Shown piece after piece: positions 48,222 to 58,480 of a DNA stretch of 64,000 bases (position 1 is its first letter; every line of letters begins with the position of its first letter). The position numbers and the translations under genes are program-made. Origin of the DNA: Betaproteobacteria bacterium SCN2 (GTDB lineage Bacteria; Pseudomonadota; Gammaproteobacteria; Burkholderiales; Thiobacillaceae); assembly GCA_008923285.1 (NCBI GenBank), contig WBSG01000008.1, positions 1 to 64,000 on the forward strand, read 5' to 3'. The notes under the pieces were generated by a model. It was not told the DNA's origin. It made no database searches and saw only the letters and a program-made list of their open reading frames with translations.

Positions 48222-48814
48222 GCCGCCACCAGCCTCACCGTATCGCCCGGCTGCAGCCGAGCCGGGGGATCGGCGGCGGGGTCGAAAAGCCCTGTCTCGG
48301 CAATGCCGAGCAGATGCCAGCCGCCCGGCCCGGCGGCAGGGTAAATCCCGCAATAGCCGCCGGCCAGGGCAAGGCTGCCTGCCGGCACGCTTGTTCTGGG
48401 CTTGGCCCGCCTTGGCAGATGCAGCAACGGCGGCAGGCCGCCCAGATAGGCGAAGCCCGGCTGGAAACCGAGAAATTGCACGCGCAGGGTCTGCTCGCAC
48501 ATAAGCCCGATCAGCCCGTCCGTGTCCAGCCCTGCCCGCGCAGCGACCTCTGGCAGATCCTCGCCTGCGAAGCGGACCTTGATGCGATGCTGCCTGGTTG
48601 ACGCAACGGGGAGAACCTGCGGGCCGGGCAAATCCGCGGCCAAGGCCTCCAGTTCGGGCGGCGGCGCCCTGCCAGGCTCCAGCACCACCAGCAGCATGCC
48701 ATCCGCCGGAACCAGCTCCCGCACCCCCGGCAGCCCGGCCGCCGACAGACGCTGGTAGAGCGCCAGCGTACTGGCACCGGCAGCAATGCATATTCCTCGA
48801 TCGGTCATCCAGCG
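48218..48814 (-). CDS. pxpB: 5-oxoprolinase subunit PxpB (carboxyltransferase A/B-like)
   Basis: This 198-aa subunit B of 5-oxoprolinase (KipI family) has EDLPEVAARAGL, the LGFQPGFAYLGGLPPLLHL loop and the closing PAAGPGGWHLLG segment. ATG 48814 is chosen. An upstream ATG at 48931 would place a parS site in the coding region and overlap the divergent exported-protein gene, and its extra residues do not look family-like. The parS site then lies 10 bases upstream, in the leader, so ParB could repress the operon. Confidence 0.87.
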   Translation of the reverse strand, partial: RWMTDRGICIAAGASTLALYQRLSAAGLPGVRELVPADGMLLVVLEPGRAPPPELEALAADLPGPQVLPVASTRQHRIKVRFAGEDLPEVAARAGLDTDGLIGLMCEQTLRVQFLGFQPGFAYLGGLPPLLHLPRRAKPRTSVPAGSLALAGGYCGIYPAAGPGGWHLLGIAETGLFDPAADPPARLQPGDTVRLVAA

Positions 48815-48820
48815 CATGGC

Positions 48821-48842
48821 CGTGGTTTCACGTGAAACCACG
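48821..48842. promoter_or_regulatory. parS: parS site 3, in the pxpB leader
   Basis: A perfect 22-bp palindrome is centred on GTTTCACGTGAAAC at 48825-48838, extended on both sides by CGTG/CACG. It is the longest of the three sites and lies in the divergent region between pxpB and the 48.9-kb gene. Confidence 0.93.
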
Positions 48843-48917
48843 GCCTGTCCGCTGGCGCCGGGAATTTGACGCAATCCCTGCTTTAACGTAGCTTCCGGCT
48901 TGTCCGAGGGAATTGTC

Positions 48918-49628
48918 ATGCCTGTGCTCATTCGCCTGCTGTTCGTGTTCGCCCTGAGTGTACCCGCTTTGGCGATGGCCGCTTATTCCGCCGCCAATCC
49001 CCGGCTCGCCAGCCTGCCCGAGGCCGAGCGGCCGAAGAAAATCCTGCTGCTGCCGCCGCAGATGTTCGTCGCCGAGATGTCGGCCGGCGGCGTCGTCCAG
49101 AAACAGGACGACTGGACCCGAGCCGCCAGTGAGAACCTGCTGGCTGCGGTCGAGGCCCATTTCCGCGACAGCGGCGGCCTCGAGGCGCTGCGCATGCCCG
49201 CGCTGGACGACGGCGACGCCGATCGCGTGGAAAGCCATATCGGCCTGTACGACCGCGTGGCCTACGCCATCTACATATATGGCCGCGGCCTCGACAACGG
49301 CTGGCAGCACAAGAAAGCGGAGTGGGATTATACGCTCGGCGAAGGGCTGGCCTTCCTGCGCGAAAAGACCGGGGCCGACACCGCGCTGATCTTCACCGGC
49401 GCCGACATCATCTCCACCGGCGGCCGCAAGGCCGCCTTCGCCGTCGGCCTGATGCTGGGCATCGCCATACCCGTGGGGCAGTCCTTCATCAGCGTCGGAC
49501 TGGCCGACCTGAAGACCGGCGAGATCCGCTGGATGTCCTACGACCAGAGCATGACGCTCGACTCGCGCGACCCGGCCGCCGTCCAGGAACTGGTGAAGGA
49601 TTTCTTCGCCAGCTATCCCCGGCAATGA
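48918..49628 (+). CDS. Hypothetical exported protein, 236 aa
   Basis: This protein is one I do not recognise. It has a signal peptide (about 1-20, MPVLIRLLFVFALSVPALAM) and a soluble domain starting with a KKILLLPPQMFVAEMSAGG strand. A hydrophobic stretch AVGLMLGIAIPVGQSFISVGL (near 176-196) is flanked by GADIISTGGRK and a LADLKTGEIRW strand. The layout resembles small outer-membrane-associated proteins that assemble by a CsgG-like fold, but this is weak. GAGGGAA at 48906-48912 supports the ATG at 48918. The stop overlaps the M48 protease start (ATGA). Confidence 0.78.
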   Translation: MPVLIRLLFVFALSVPALAMAAYSAANPRLASLPEAERPKKILLLPPQMFVAEMSAGGVVQKQDDWTRAASENLLAAVEAHFRDSGGLEALRMPALDDGDADRVESHIGLYDRVAYAIYIYGRGLDNGWQHKKAEWDYTLGEGLAFLREKTGADTALIFTGADIISTGGRKAAFAVGLMLGIAIPVGQSFISVGLADLKTGEIRWMSYDQSMTLDSRDPAAVQELVKDFFASYPRQ

Positions 49629-50746
49629 GGCGGGGTCTTCTCGCCCCGCTGGCCCTGCTGGCCAGCTTTGCCGCGACCGCAGAAGGCATCCTGCCCTGGG
49701 CTGCCCCGGTCAGCGCCGCCGCGCTCGAACGCGAGGAACGCAACCTGTGGGCGGAAGCGGAAGCCTTCGACAAGGCGCTGGCGCGTTCGGGCAGACTGCG
49801 CGCCGATCCGGCCCTCAATGCCTATCTGCAGGGCGTGCTGGACAAGCTCTACCCCGAGTTCGACGGCAAGGTGCGCATCCGCGCGATCGACTCCAACCAG
49901 CTGAACGCCTTCGCCCTGCCCAACGGCAGCCTCTACATTAACACCGGCCTGCTGGCGCGGCTGCAGAACGAGGCCCAGCTGGCCACCGTGCTGGCGCACG
50001 AAGGCGCGCATTTCGTCCACCGCCATTCCTTTCAGCAAAGCGAGCATGTCAAGAATGTCGCCGCCTTCGCCCTCGTCGTCGGCCTCGCCGGGGTGCCGGT
50101 GGTAGGCAATGTCGTGGCCCTGACCTCGATGTCGGGTTTCTCGCGCGAGCACGAAACCGAGGCCGACAACATCGGCTACCAGCGACTGCTCGCGGCCGGC
50201 TACGCGGCCAGCGAGGCGCCCAAGACCTTCGAACACCTGATTGCCGAGATCAAGGCGCTGGAAATCAACGAGCCGTTCTTCTTCGCCAGCCACCCCAAGC
50301 TGCAGGACCGCGTCGACAGCCTCACCGAGCTGTCCAGGGGCGCCGGCAACGGCGAGGTCGGCCACGAACCGTATGTCATGGCTATCCGGGCGGTGCGGCT
50401 GTTCGCCCTGCAGGAAGACCTCGACGCCTATCGCTACAAGCAGCTCATCCTGGTGCTGTCCGACCCCGAACGACGCCGCGAATACCCGCCGGAGGCAAGC
50501 TTCTACCTCGGCGAGGCCTATCGGCTGCGCAACCAGGACGGCGACCTGGAACGGGCTGAACGTGAGTACACACTCTCAGTAGAGCTGGCCCCCACGTTTG
50601 CTCCTGCCTACCGCGCACTGGGTCTGTTGCATTACCGGCGCCAGGCAAAAAGCCTCGCCGCCCCGCTCTTCAAGCGCTATCTGGAGCTCGCCCCGGCGGC
50701 CGCGGACCGCGAATACATCGAGATTTACCTCAAAGACACCCTGTGA
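49625..50746 (+). CDS. M48-family metalloprotease with TPR region (BepA-like)
   Basis: This 373-aa periplasmic zinc protease has a signal peptide covering about 1-19. The zinc site is HEGAH at H125-H129 with the third ligand in HETEAD (E177, D181). The substrate-side FALPNGSLYINTGLL strand is typical of M48. The last ~120 residues form tetratricopeptide-like helices. Architecture and order match BepA/YfgC, which degrades or refolds stalled outer-membrane proteins. It overlaps both neighbours by ATGA. Confidence 0.88.
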   Translation: MRRGLLAPLALLASFAATAEGILPWAAPVSAAALEREERNLWAEAEAFDKALARSGRLRADPALNAYLQGVLDKLYPEFDGKVRIRAIDSNQLNAFALPNGSLYINTGLLARLQNEAQLATVLAHEGAHFVHRHSFQQSEHVKNVAAFALVVGLAGVPVVGNVVALTSMSGFSREHETEADNIGYQRLLAAGYAASEAPKTFEHLIAEIKALEINEPFFFASHPKLQDRVDSLTELSRGAGNGEVGHEPYVMAIRAVRLFALQEDLDAYRYKQLILVLSDPERRREYPPEASFYLGEAYRLRNQDGDLERAEREYTLSVELAPTFAPAYRALGLLHYRRQAKSLAAPLFKRYLELAPAAADREYIEIYLKDTL

Positions 50747-51300
50747 TGAAAAACCTGCGCTACAGCCTGTTCCTGCTGGTGCTGGCCTTGAGCGCCTGCG
50801 CCCCCTGGACGATCGTCGATCCCGACAACCGCGGCATCACGGTCAAGCAGGACTATGCCGTGGTGGCGCCGCTGGGCTGGGTGCGCAAGAACTACGACGT
50901 GTACGACGTCTTCTTCTCGCGCGACGGGCCGCCGCTCAATTTCATCGCCGGCTACCGCGAGAAGCACGACCGCGAGCTTGCCCGCACCAAGCGCAAGACC
51001 AGCGCCGACCTGCTGCCGCAGGAAGTCGCCGAACTGGTCATCGCCGAACAGAAAGCCGGCGGCGCACGCGGCGCCTTCGAGGTCATCTCCAACCGCCCCG
51101 CCACCCTCGGTGGCAAGCCCGCGGTGCGCGTGCACACGCGCTGGAAAACCGAGCGCGGGCTGCCCATCGAACGCCTCACCTATGCCCTCGTCGACCAGAG
51201 TGGCCGCCTCGCCTTCATCTACGAAGCGCCTGGCCTGGTGTACTTTCCCAAGGGCCTGGCCGACTTCGAGGCCATGATGAAAAGCGTGGTCTTCCTTTGA
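50743..51300 (+). CDS. Hypothetical lipoprotein, 185 aa
   Basis: This protein has a type II signal peptide with lipobox LSAC, so it is probably an outer-membrane lipoprotein. The mature part is beta-strand rich with GVVAPLGWVRKNYD-like strands (here VVAPLGWVRKNYDVYDVFF) and ends SVVFL. It is translated with the M48 protease through an ATGA overlap. I cannot assign a family. Confidence 0.8.
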   Translation: MMKNLRYSLFLLVLALSACAPWTIVDPDNRGITVKQDYAVVAPLGWVRKNYDVYDVFFSRDGPPLNFIAGYREKHDRELARTKRKTSADLLPQEVAELVIAEQKAGGARGAFEVISNRPATLGGKPAVRVHTRWKTERGLPIERLTYALVDQSGRLAFIYEAPGLVYFPKGLADFEAMMKSVVFL

Positions 51301-51354
51301 CCGGGGGCAGGCGCGCCGCATGCTAGAATGGCCGTCCCTCAAGACTTTTAGAAA

Positions 51355-52149
51355 ATGAGCTTCTTCTACTACCAGAAGCGCCTGCTGCGGGATTTCACCA
51401 ACTTATCCATGCTGTTCCGTCGCAATTACGACGGCCACCTCGTCAGCATGCATCAGGCAGGAACCCACTGGTTGCGCAACCTGCTTGCCCACGTCATCGC
51501 CCGCGAATACCGGCTGCCGATACCGGACAACATCCGCAGCAACGCCGTCGTCGGCGGCCCCAACAGGATCCCCACGCATGCCGGGCCGCACATCGTGCAA
51601 AGCCACAAGATTCCGGGCCCGCTGTTTTCCCTGCCGGTGTGGCGGCGTTTTCTGAAGTTCCCCAGGTACCTGGTGCTGATCCGCGACCCGCGCATCGCCA
51701 CCGCCTCGCATTACAAGAAGCACTGCAAGGAATCGCCCAAGAGCTTCTCCGAGTTCCTGCGCAACCAGGGCGGCGACGAGCACTTCATGAAGGACATCTG
51801 GGACGACATCCGTTTCCTCAACACCTGGATGCCGCTCAGCAAGGAGTGGCCGGACCATGTAAGGCTGGTGCGTTACGAGGATTTGCGCAGCGACACCGCC
51901 GGCACCCTGCAGGACATCGTCGATTTTTTCGGCATAGCCACCCAGGCGGACACCCTTGAATGGAGCATCCGGCAATGCTCGAAGGAAACCATGTCCGCCC
52001 GCGAAGACGCATCCCGCCGTTTCAAGGTGGTGCGCGAGGACGAGGCCTCGCCTCTGGCCATCTATTCCGATGCCGACAAGGCCTATTTCCTGGACGCCTA
52101 CCAACGCCATCTCAAGGCGGAAATCCCCTACGATTTAAACAAATGGTAA
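51355..52149 (+). CDS. Sulfotransferase-domain protein 1
   Basis: This 264-aa PAPS-dependent sulfotransferase-like protein has the 5'-phosphosulfate loop HQAGTHWL at 33-40, with His in place of the second Thr of the usual GTTWL. The 3'-phosphate motif is LIRDPRIATASHYKKH, and further on LVRYEDLRSDTAG and the RRFKVVRED region. All cofactor motifs are visible, so PAPS binding is likely. The acceptor is unknown; in bacteria it may be a polysaccharide, lipid or small molecule. It is the first of two tandem paralogues, 16 bases before the second. Confidence 0.85.
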   Translation: MSFFYYQKRLLRDFTNLSMLFRRNYDGHLVSMHQAGTHWLRNLLAHVIAREYRLPIPDNIRSNAVVGGPNRIPTHAGPHIVQSHKIPGPLFSLPVWRRFLKFPRYLVLIRDPRIATASHYKKHCKESPKSFSEFLRNQGGDEHFMKDIWDDIRFLNTWMPLSKEWPDHVRLVRYEDLRSDTAGTLQDIVDFFGIATQADTLEWSIRQCSKETMSAREDASRRFKVVREDEASPLAIYSDADKAYFLDAYQRHLKAEIPYDLNKW

Positions 52150-52165
52150 GGCAGCGACACCCGGT

Positions 52166-52987
52166 ATGATTTCCCCTTACTTGAAAGCACGAATTACGCG
52201 AGACCTGACTAATTTTTCGCTCGTGCGCCAGCCCTCATGCGAGGGTCATATCGTCAGCCTGCACCAGTCAGGCACGCACTGGTTGCGGCACATGCTGTCG
52301 GTGCTCATAGCGAGGCTCTATGGCCTACCCGAGCCCGCACATATTCAGGACAACAACTTTGTCCTGCCACCCAAGCAGGCATCGAAATATACGGAAATTC
52401 CGCGTATCGTCAGCAGTCACTCTATCGTCTCTCCGCTTCTCACGAATAGGCTCGCGCTCTCCGTCTTGCATCTGCCGAAATACGTGCTGTTGGTGCGCGA
52501 CCCTCGCATGATCCTGGTCTCGCATTACCAGCGCGAAAAATCTCGTTATAAGATGTCCTTTGCCGAATATTTGCGCGCCGACCTCAACGCCCTGCACAAG
52601 GCCGGAAGACGAAAATTCGACAAGGATATCTGGTGGGACATCCGCTTCCAGAACAGCTGGGGCAAAATGCTCACCCTGCTGCCCCGGCAAATCCACCTGG
52701 TGCGCTATGAAGACATGCGGCGCAATACATCCGGGCATTTGCAGCAAATCGCGTCATTCCTTGGGCTATTGGAAGCCAGTGGCGAAGATCTATCCTATGC
52801 CATCGCCAGATCCTCCAAGGAAGCCATGTCGCAAAAGGAAGCGCCTAACGCAAAATACACGGTCGTGCGCAAGGATGATGCCCGCCCGCTTGCCATCTAC
52901 TCTGAAGAGGACAAGCGCTTCTTCCTGGAAACCTACCGAAAATACTGCAAGGCCGATTTCGGCTACGACCTCGAGGCCGGCTGGTAA
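52166..52987 (+). CDS. Sulfotransferase-domain protein 2
   Basis: This 273-aa paralogue of the preceding gene has HQSGTHWL at 33-40, LLVRDPRMILVSHYQRE, LVRYEDMRRNTSG and YTVVRKDDARPLAIYS. The two proteins align along their whole length. This gene has a lower GC content than its neighbour, so it may not come from a recent local duplication. It converges with mnmE. Confidence 0.85.
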   Translation: MISPYLKARITRDLTNFSLVRQPSCEGHIVSLHQSGTHWLRHMLSVLIARLYGLPEPAHIQDNNFVLPPKQASKYTEIPRIVSSHSIVSPLLTNRLALSVLHLPKYVLLVRDPRMILVSHYQREKSRYKMSFAEYLRADLNALHKAGRRKFDKDIWWDIRFQNSWGKMLTLLPRQIHLVRYEDMRRNTSGHLQQIASFLGLLEASGEDLSYAIARSSKEAMSQKEAPNAKYTVVRKDDARPLAIYSEEDKRFFLETYRKYCKADFGYDLEAGW

Positions 52988-52994
52988 GAGCAGT

Positions 52995-54335
52995 CTACTT
53001 ACCGATGCAGAACCGGCTGAAAATCTCGCCCAGCAGGTCGTCCGGCGTGAATTCGCCGGTGATTTCCGACAGCGCTTCCTGCGCCAGGCGCAGTTCTTCC
53101 GCCTGCAAATCGAGCTGACCGGGGAGCATCTGCGCCGCCTGCAGCCGCGCCTGGGCGCGTGAGAGCGCGTCGAGATGCCGGCGGCGCGCCATGAATCCGC
53201 CCTCACCTGCCGGTTGCCAGCCGGCAACGGCGAGCAGTTCGGCGCGCAACAAATCCATGCCGGCCCCGCTCCTGGCGGAAAGCCAGATTTCCGGGCCTGC
53301 CGCCTTGCGCGGCGATTCCCCGGAAAGGTCGATCTTGTTGTGCACGGTAATGCGCGTGATGCCCGGCGGCAGGCGCGCGATGATGGCGCGCTCGGCCTCG
53401 CCGAGGCCATGCTGGCTGTCTACCAGCAAAAGGGCGATGCCGGCCTTTGCCACCGCCGCCCAGGTACGGGCGATACCCATCTGCTCGACCGTGTCCGCGG
53501 TGTCGCGCAGGCCAGCGGTGTCGACGAGGTGGAAGCTCACGCCCTCGATCTGGATTTCCTCGCGCAGCGCATCCCGCGTGGTGCCGGCGATGTCGGTGAC
53601 GATCGCCACCTCCTGCCCGGCCAGCGCGTTCATCAGGCTGGATTTGCCGACATTGGGCTGGCCGATCAGCGCCACCTGCACGCCGTCGCGCAGCAGCGCT
53701 CCCTGTCTGGCGGCAGCGAGCACCCCGGCCAGTTCGTCGAGGGTTTCGGCGATGCCGGCGCGCACTTTCGCCTGCTCCGCCTCGACCACATCCTCCTCTT
53801 CCGGGAAGTCGAGGCTTGCCTCCACGCGCATGCGCAATTCGGTCAAGCGCGCCTGCATGGCCCGAACGCGGCGCGAGAAGTCGCCGGACAGGGAGTGCAG
53901 CGCAGAGCGCGCCGCCTCCGCGGACGAGGCGTCGATGAGGTCGGCCACGCTCTCCGCCTGGGCCAGGTCGAGCTTGCCATTGAGGTACGCGCGGTAGGTG
54001 AATTCGCCCGGTTCGGCCAGCCGCGCGCCCAGTTCGAGGCAGCGCGCCAGCAGCGCCTGCATCACCGCCGGGCCGCCGTGGCCCTGCAGTTCCAGCACGT
54101 GTTCGCCGGTAAAGGAATGCGGCGCGGGAAAATGCAGCGCGATGCCCTGGTCGATGGGCGCGCCGTTCGCATCGAGGAAAGCGCTATAGCTCGCATGGCG
54201 CGGCCGTGGCAGGCTGCCGATCAGGCCTTGCGCGAGGGCGGCCAGATCGCCGCCTGACACTCGCACCACGCCAATGCCGCCGCGCCCTGCCGGCGTGGCG
54301 AGGGCGGCGATGACATCGGTCCTATTTCTTGGCAT
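52995..54335 (-). CDS. mnmE: tRNA modification GTPase MnmE (TrmE)
   Basis: This 446-aa G protein with a tetrahydrofolate-binding N-terminal domain ([16 protein letters not shown]) works with MnmG on wobble uridine. The G domain has [22 protein letters not shown] and HNKIDLSGE, and the C-terminal CIGK is intact. ATG 54335 overlaps the yidC stop by 14 bases; the frame is open further upstream without family sequence. Confidence 0.95.
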   Translation of the reverse strand: MPRNRTDVIAALATPAGRGGIGVVRVSGGDLAALAQGLIGSLPRPRHASYSAFLDANGAPIDQGIALHFPAPHSFTGEHVLELQGHGGPAVMQALLARCLELGARLAEPGEFTYRAYLNGKLDLAQAESVADLIDASSAEAARSALHSLSGDFSRRVRAMQARLTELRMRVEASLDFPEEEDVVEAEQAKVRAGIAETLDELAGVLAAARQGALLRDGVQVALIGQPNVGKSSLMNALAGQEVAIVTDIAGTTRDALREEIQIEGVSFHLVDTAGLRDTADTVEQMGIARTWAAVAKAGIALLLVDSQHGLGEAERAIIARLPPGITRITVHNKIDLSGESPRKAAGPEIWLSARSGAGMDLLRAELLAVAGWQPAGEGGFMARRRHLDALSRAQARLQAAQMLPGQLDLQAEELRLAQEALSEITGEFTPDDLLGEIFSRFCIGK

Positions 54336-55977
54336 GGGCGGGTTTCGCGCCGCCTGCGCCATCGCCGTACTTCTTGTTGATGACCCATTGCTGGGCAATC
54401 GACAGGATGTTGCTCAGCAGCCAGTACAGCACCAGGCCGGAAGCGAAGAAGATGAACATCACGCTGAACACGATGGGCATGGCCATCATGATCTTGGCCT
54501 GCAGGGGGTCAGGCGGCGTCGGATTGAGCTTGACCTGGATGATGGAGCTGATGCCCATCAGGATCGGCAGCACGTAGTAGGGATCGGGCGCGGACAGGTC
54601 GGTGATCCAGCCCAGCCAGGGCGCACCGCGCATTTCCACCGCCGCGATCAGCACGTAGTAGAGGGCGATGAACACCGGGATCTGCAGCAGAATGGGCATG
54701 CAGCCGCCGAGCGGATTGATCTTTTCTTTCTTGTACAGGTCGGCCATCGCCTGGTGCAGCTTCTGGCGGTCGTCGCCGTAGATTTCCTTCATCTTCTGCA
54801 GGCGCGGAGCCATCGCGCGCATCTGCGCCATGCCCTTGTAGCCGGAGGCGGACAGCGGAAACAGCGCCAGCTTCAGCAGGATGGTGAAGATGACGATGGC
54901 CCAGCCCCAGTTGCCGACCAGGGCGTGGATCTTCTCCAGCGCCCAGAACATGGGCGCCGCGATCGGCGTGAGCCAGCCGTAGTCGCGCGTCAGTTCGAGG
55001 CCGCGCGCCGCGGCCACCAGCGTCTCCTGCAACTGCGGGCCGGCATAGAGCGTCGTCGTCAGCGAAGCCGTCTGGCCGGGGGCAAGGGTGCCGTGCGGCT
55101 GCTTGTAGCCGGCCGAGTAAAGGTCCTCGCCGAGCTTGTCCGCATAGTAGGTGCGCGACTCGCCGTTCTTCGGCAGCCAGGCGGCAACGAAGTGATGCTG
55201 CAGCATGCCTACCCAGCCGTCCTTGGCGGTTTTCTGGAACTTGGCGCTGCCGTCGGCGATGTCATCGAACGCGACTTTCTGGAACTTGGACTCGTCGGTG
55301 AAAACGGCGGGGCCGGTGAACGTGTAGAGGAACTTGGATTCGCCCGCCGGCGGACGGCCATGACGCACCAGCTGGGCATAGCTTTCCAGCTGCACCGGTA
55401 CGCCGCCGCCGTTGCTGATCTTCTGGATGACCTCGATTTCGTAGCTGCCGCGGCGGAACACATAGGTCTTCTCGACCGTGATGCCGGTCTCGGCATTGTG
55501 CCAGGACAAGGGAACCGCCAGCGTCTCGCCGCTCAGCTTGTGCGGCCCGGGCGCCAGCTGGAAAACATCCTTGTGCGTGGGCAGGCCCCAGAGCAGGCCG
55601 CTCTGGGCCACGTAGGGCGCGGTTTGGGCATCGTCCAGCAGCACCAGCCGCTTGGTGGGCGCGTCAAGCTCATGGTAGCCGATCAGCTCCAGACGGCGAA
55701 TGTCGCCGCCATTGGCATCGATCTCGGCGCGATAGACATCGGTTTCGACGATCGCACGTGCGCCGCTGGCCATGCCCTTGTCCTGCGGCGTCTTCTGTTC
55801 CTGCGGCTTGGCCACCTGTACCGGCGTGGCAGTAGGCACCCCGTCTGGCGCCGGCTTGGCCGCCTGCTGCGCCGTCACGGCGTCCCGCGGCACCTGATCC
55901 TTGGTCTGCCAGGCCTCCCACAGCAGCAGCAGGGAGAAGGAAAACACGACAAACAGAATCAGACGTTGGGTATCCAT
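54322..55977 (-). CDS. yidC: Membrane protein insertase YidC
   Basis: This 551-aa inner-membrane insertase has an N-terminal membrane helix (about 5-20) and a large periplasmic beta domain. The conserved core of five helices has [57 protein letters not shown] and a C-terminal Lys-rich tail. It follows yidD by 46 bases. Confidence 0.96.
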   Translation of the reverse strand: MDTQRLILFVVFSFSLLLLWEAWQTKDQVPRDAVTAQQAAKPAPDGVPTATPVQVAKPQEQKTPQDKGMASGARAIVETDVYRAEIDANGGDIRRLELIGYHELDAPTKRLVLLDDAQTAPYVAQSGLLWGLPTHKDVFQLAPGPHKLSGETLAVPLSWHNAETGITVEKTYVFRRGSYEIEVIQKISNGGGVPVQLESYAQLVRHGRPPAGESKFLYTFTGPAVFTDESKFQKVAFDDIADGSAKFQKTAKDGWVGMLQHHFVAAWLPKNGESRTYYADKLGEDLYSAGYKQPHGTLAPGQTASLTTTLYAGPQLQETLVAAARGLELTRDYGWLTPIAAPMFWALEKIHALVGNWGWAIVIFTILLKLALFPLSASGYKGMAQMRAMAPRLQKMKEIYGDDRQKLHQAMADLYKKEKINPLGGCMPILLQIPVFIALYYVLIAAVEMRGAPWLGWITDLSAPDPYYVLPILMGISSIIQVKLNPTPPDPLQAKIMMAMPIVFSVMFIFFASGLVLYWLLSNILSIAQQWVINKKYGDGAGGAKPAHAKK

Positions 55978-56023
55978 AGGTTTTGTAATTCGCTCTGGGT
56001 GCTTCTATCGTAACAGCCGTATA

Positions 56024-56236
56024 TTACGGCACCGGGTCGTGCCCGCCAGGACAGCCAGGGCGGCATCGGCCGATGCGCTTGATCGCCAGCCACCCGCCCT
56101 TGATGGCGCCATGCTTGCGCAACGCCTCCAGCGTGTATTGCGAGCAGGTCGGCAGGAAACGGCAGCTTGGCGGCAGCAGCGGACTGATGGCGTATTGATA
56201 AAACCGCACCAGCAGGATCAGCAGGCGGGAGAGCAT
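56024..56236 (-). CDS. yidD: Membrane protein insertion efficiency factor YidD
   Basis: This 70-aa small membrane-associated protein has the [19 protein letters not shown] signature and further conserved cysteine in RCRPGCPGG. It overlaps rnpA by 19 bases. Confidence 0.93.
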   Translation of the reverse strand: MLSRLLILLVRFYQYAISPLLPPSCRFLPTCSQYTLEALRKHGAIKGGWLAIKRIGRCRPGCPGGHDPVP

Positions 56237-56586
56237 TTGGCCACCGCCCTTTCCAGGGCGTTCCGCAAATCCCGGTTTTGCACGTCACGCGGCGTGTTCC
56301 CGCCGGGGACCGCCTGCAGCCGCACCACCAGGTCCAGACCCGGCAGATTCGCTGCCGCAAGTCTGAACGCCTCGCGGATGCGGCGGCGAACGCGGTTGCG
56401 ATCCACCGCATTCGGCAGCAGACGCTTGGACACGATCATGCCGAGCCGGGCCTGCCCGAGTTCGTTGGGCTTGGCCAGGACCTGGAAATAGGCCGTGCGC
56501 ACCGCGCAACGATGATTGAACACCGCCTCGTATTCCGCCGCCTTCAACAGGCGTTGGCGGCGGGAAAACCCTTGTCCGCCGGACAA
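56218..56586 (-). CDS. rnpA: Ribonuclease P protein component
   Basis: This is the protein cofactor of RNase P for tRNA 5' processing, about 122 aa. The motif is [27 protein letters not shown] is the N-terminal part. No ATG lies close to the family N-terminus. TTG 56586 gives [12 protein letters not shown] and is the best fit; an ATG at 56649 would overlap rpmH in another frame. Confidence 0.88.
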   Translation of the reverse strand: MSGGQGFSRRQRLLKAAEYEAVFNHRCAVRTAYFQVLAKPNELGQARLGMIVSKRLLPNAVDRNRVRRRIREAFRLAAANLPGLDLVVRLQAVPGGNTPRDVQNRDLRNALERAVAKCSPAC

Positions 56587-56608
56587 GGCCGCAATAGGCC
56601 GAGGACGA

Positions 56609-56743
56609 TCAGACGGCCAGACGATGGCGGCCCTTGGCACGGCGCGCATTGATCACGGCGCGGCCGCCACGGGTCTTCATGCGCACGCGGAAACCGTGGG
56701 TGCGCTTGCGGCGGGTAACGGAAGGCTGGTAGGTACGTTTCAT
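56609..56743 (-). CDS. rpmH: Ribosomal protein L34
   Basis: This 44-aa basic protein begins [19 protein letters not shown] and ends GRHRLAV, a perfect L34. It is the first gene of the rpmH-rnpA-yidD-yidC-mnmE operon and is divergent from dnaA. Confidence 0.97.
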   Translation of the reverse strand: MKRTYQPSVTRRKRTHGFRVRMKTRGGRAVINARRAKGRHRLAV

Positions 56744-56917
56744 TTTTTGCTGCCTTGGTTAGATGGGCGGAAAAAGCCCAGAAAAAACCGCATATTAGAC
56801 GCTCGTCCCCCCCCTGCTGTCAAGGCATGCCTGCACGGGCAGCCTGTGGATAAGTCAGCACGAACAGGGTAGAATTCCCCTTTGCCTCAGCGCCCACCAA
56901 AACCATAATTCCGACGC
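56744..56917. promoter_or_regulatory. rpmH-dnaA divergent region with a DnaA box
   Basis: A perfect DnaA box, TGTGGATAA (TTATCCACA on the other strand), lies at 56845-56853, about 65 bases before the dnaA start. This suits DnaA autoregulation and may belong to the origin. The region also carries the divergent promoters of rpmH and dnaA. Confidence 0.7.
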
Positions 56918-58288
<1,371 letters not shown>

Positions 58289-58480
58289 CAACCGCGGGAT
58301 AAGTATGCGCAAATCGGGAACAAACCACGGCATCCGGGAAATGATCCACAACCACACACAGCCCCACTGCGATTTATCCACAGGTCTGGAGGGACCTGAA
58401 AGCGGCCTGGGTTGTTGCGTGCTTCGTGTTATCCCCGGTTTTCCCGTCCACCAAACAACGAACACAAGGAATATATAAAC
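58289..58480. other. oriC: dnaA-dnaN intergenic region, probable oriC
   Basis: The 192-base gap holds a perfect DnaA box TTATCCACA at 58374-58382, an 8/9 box TGATCCACA at 58342-58350, and weaker ones at 58294-58302 (reverse) and 58429-58437. AT-rich DNA lies at 58466-58480. All genes to the left of dnaA for about 9 kb that belong to the core operons run leftward, and dnaA-dnaN-gyrB run rightward. With the box upstream of dnaA, this is the likely origin. Confidence 0.7.
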
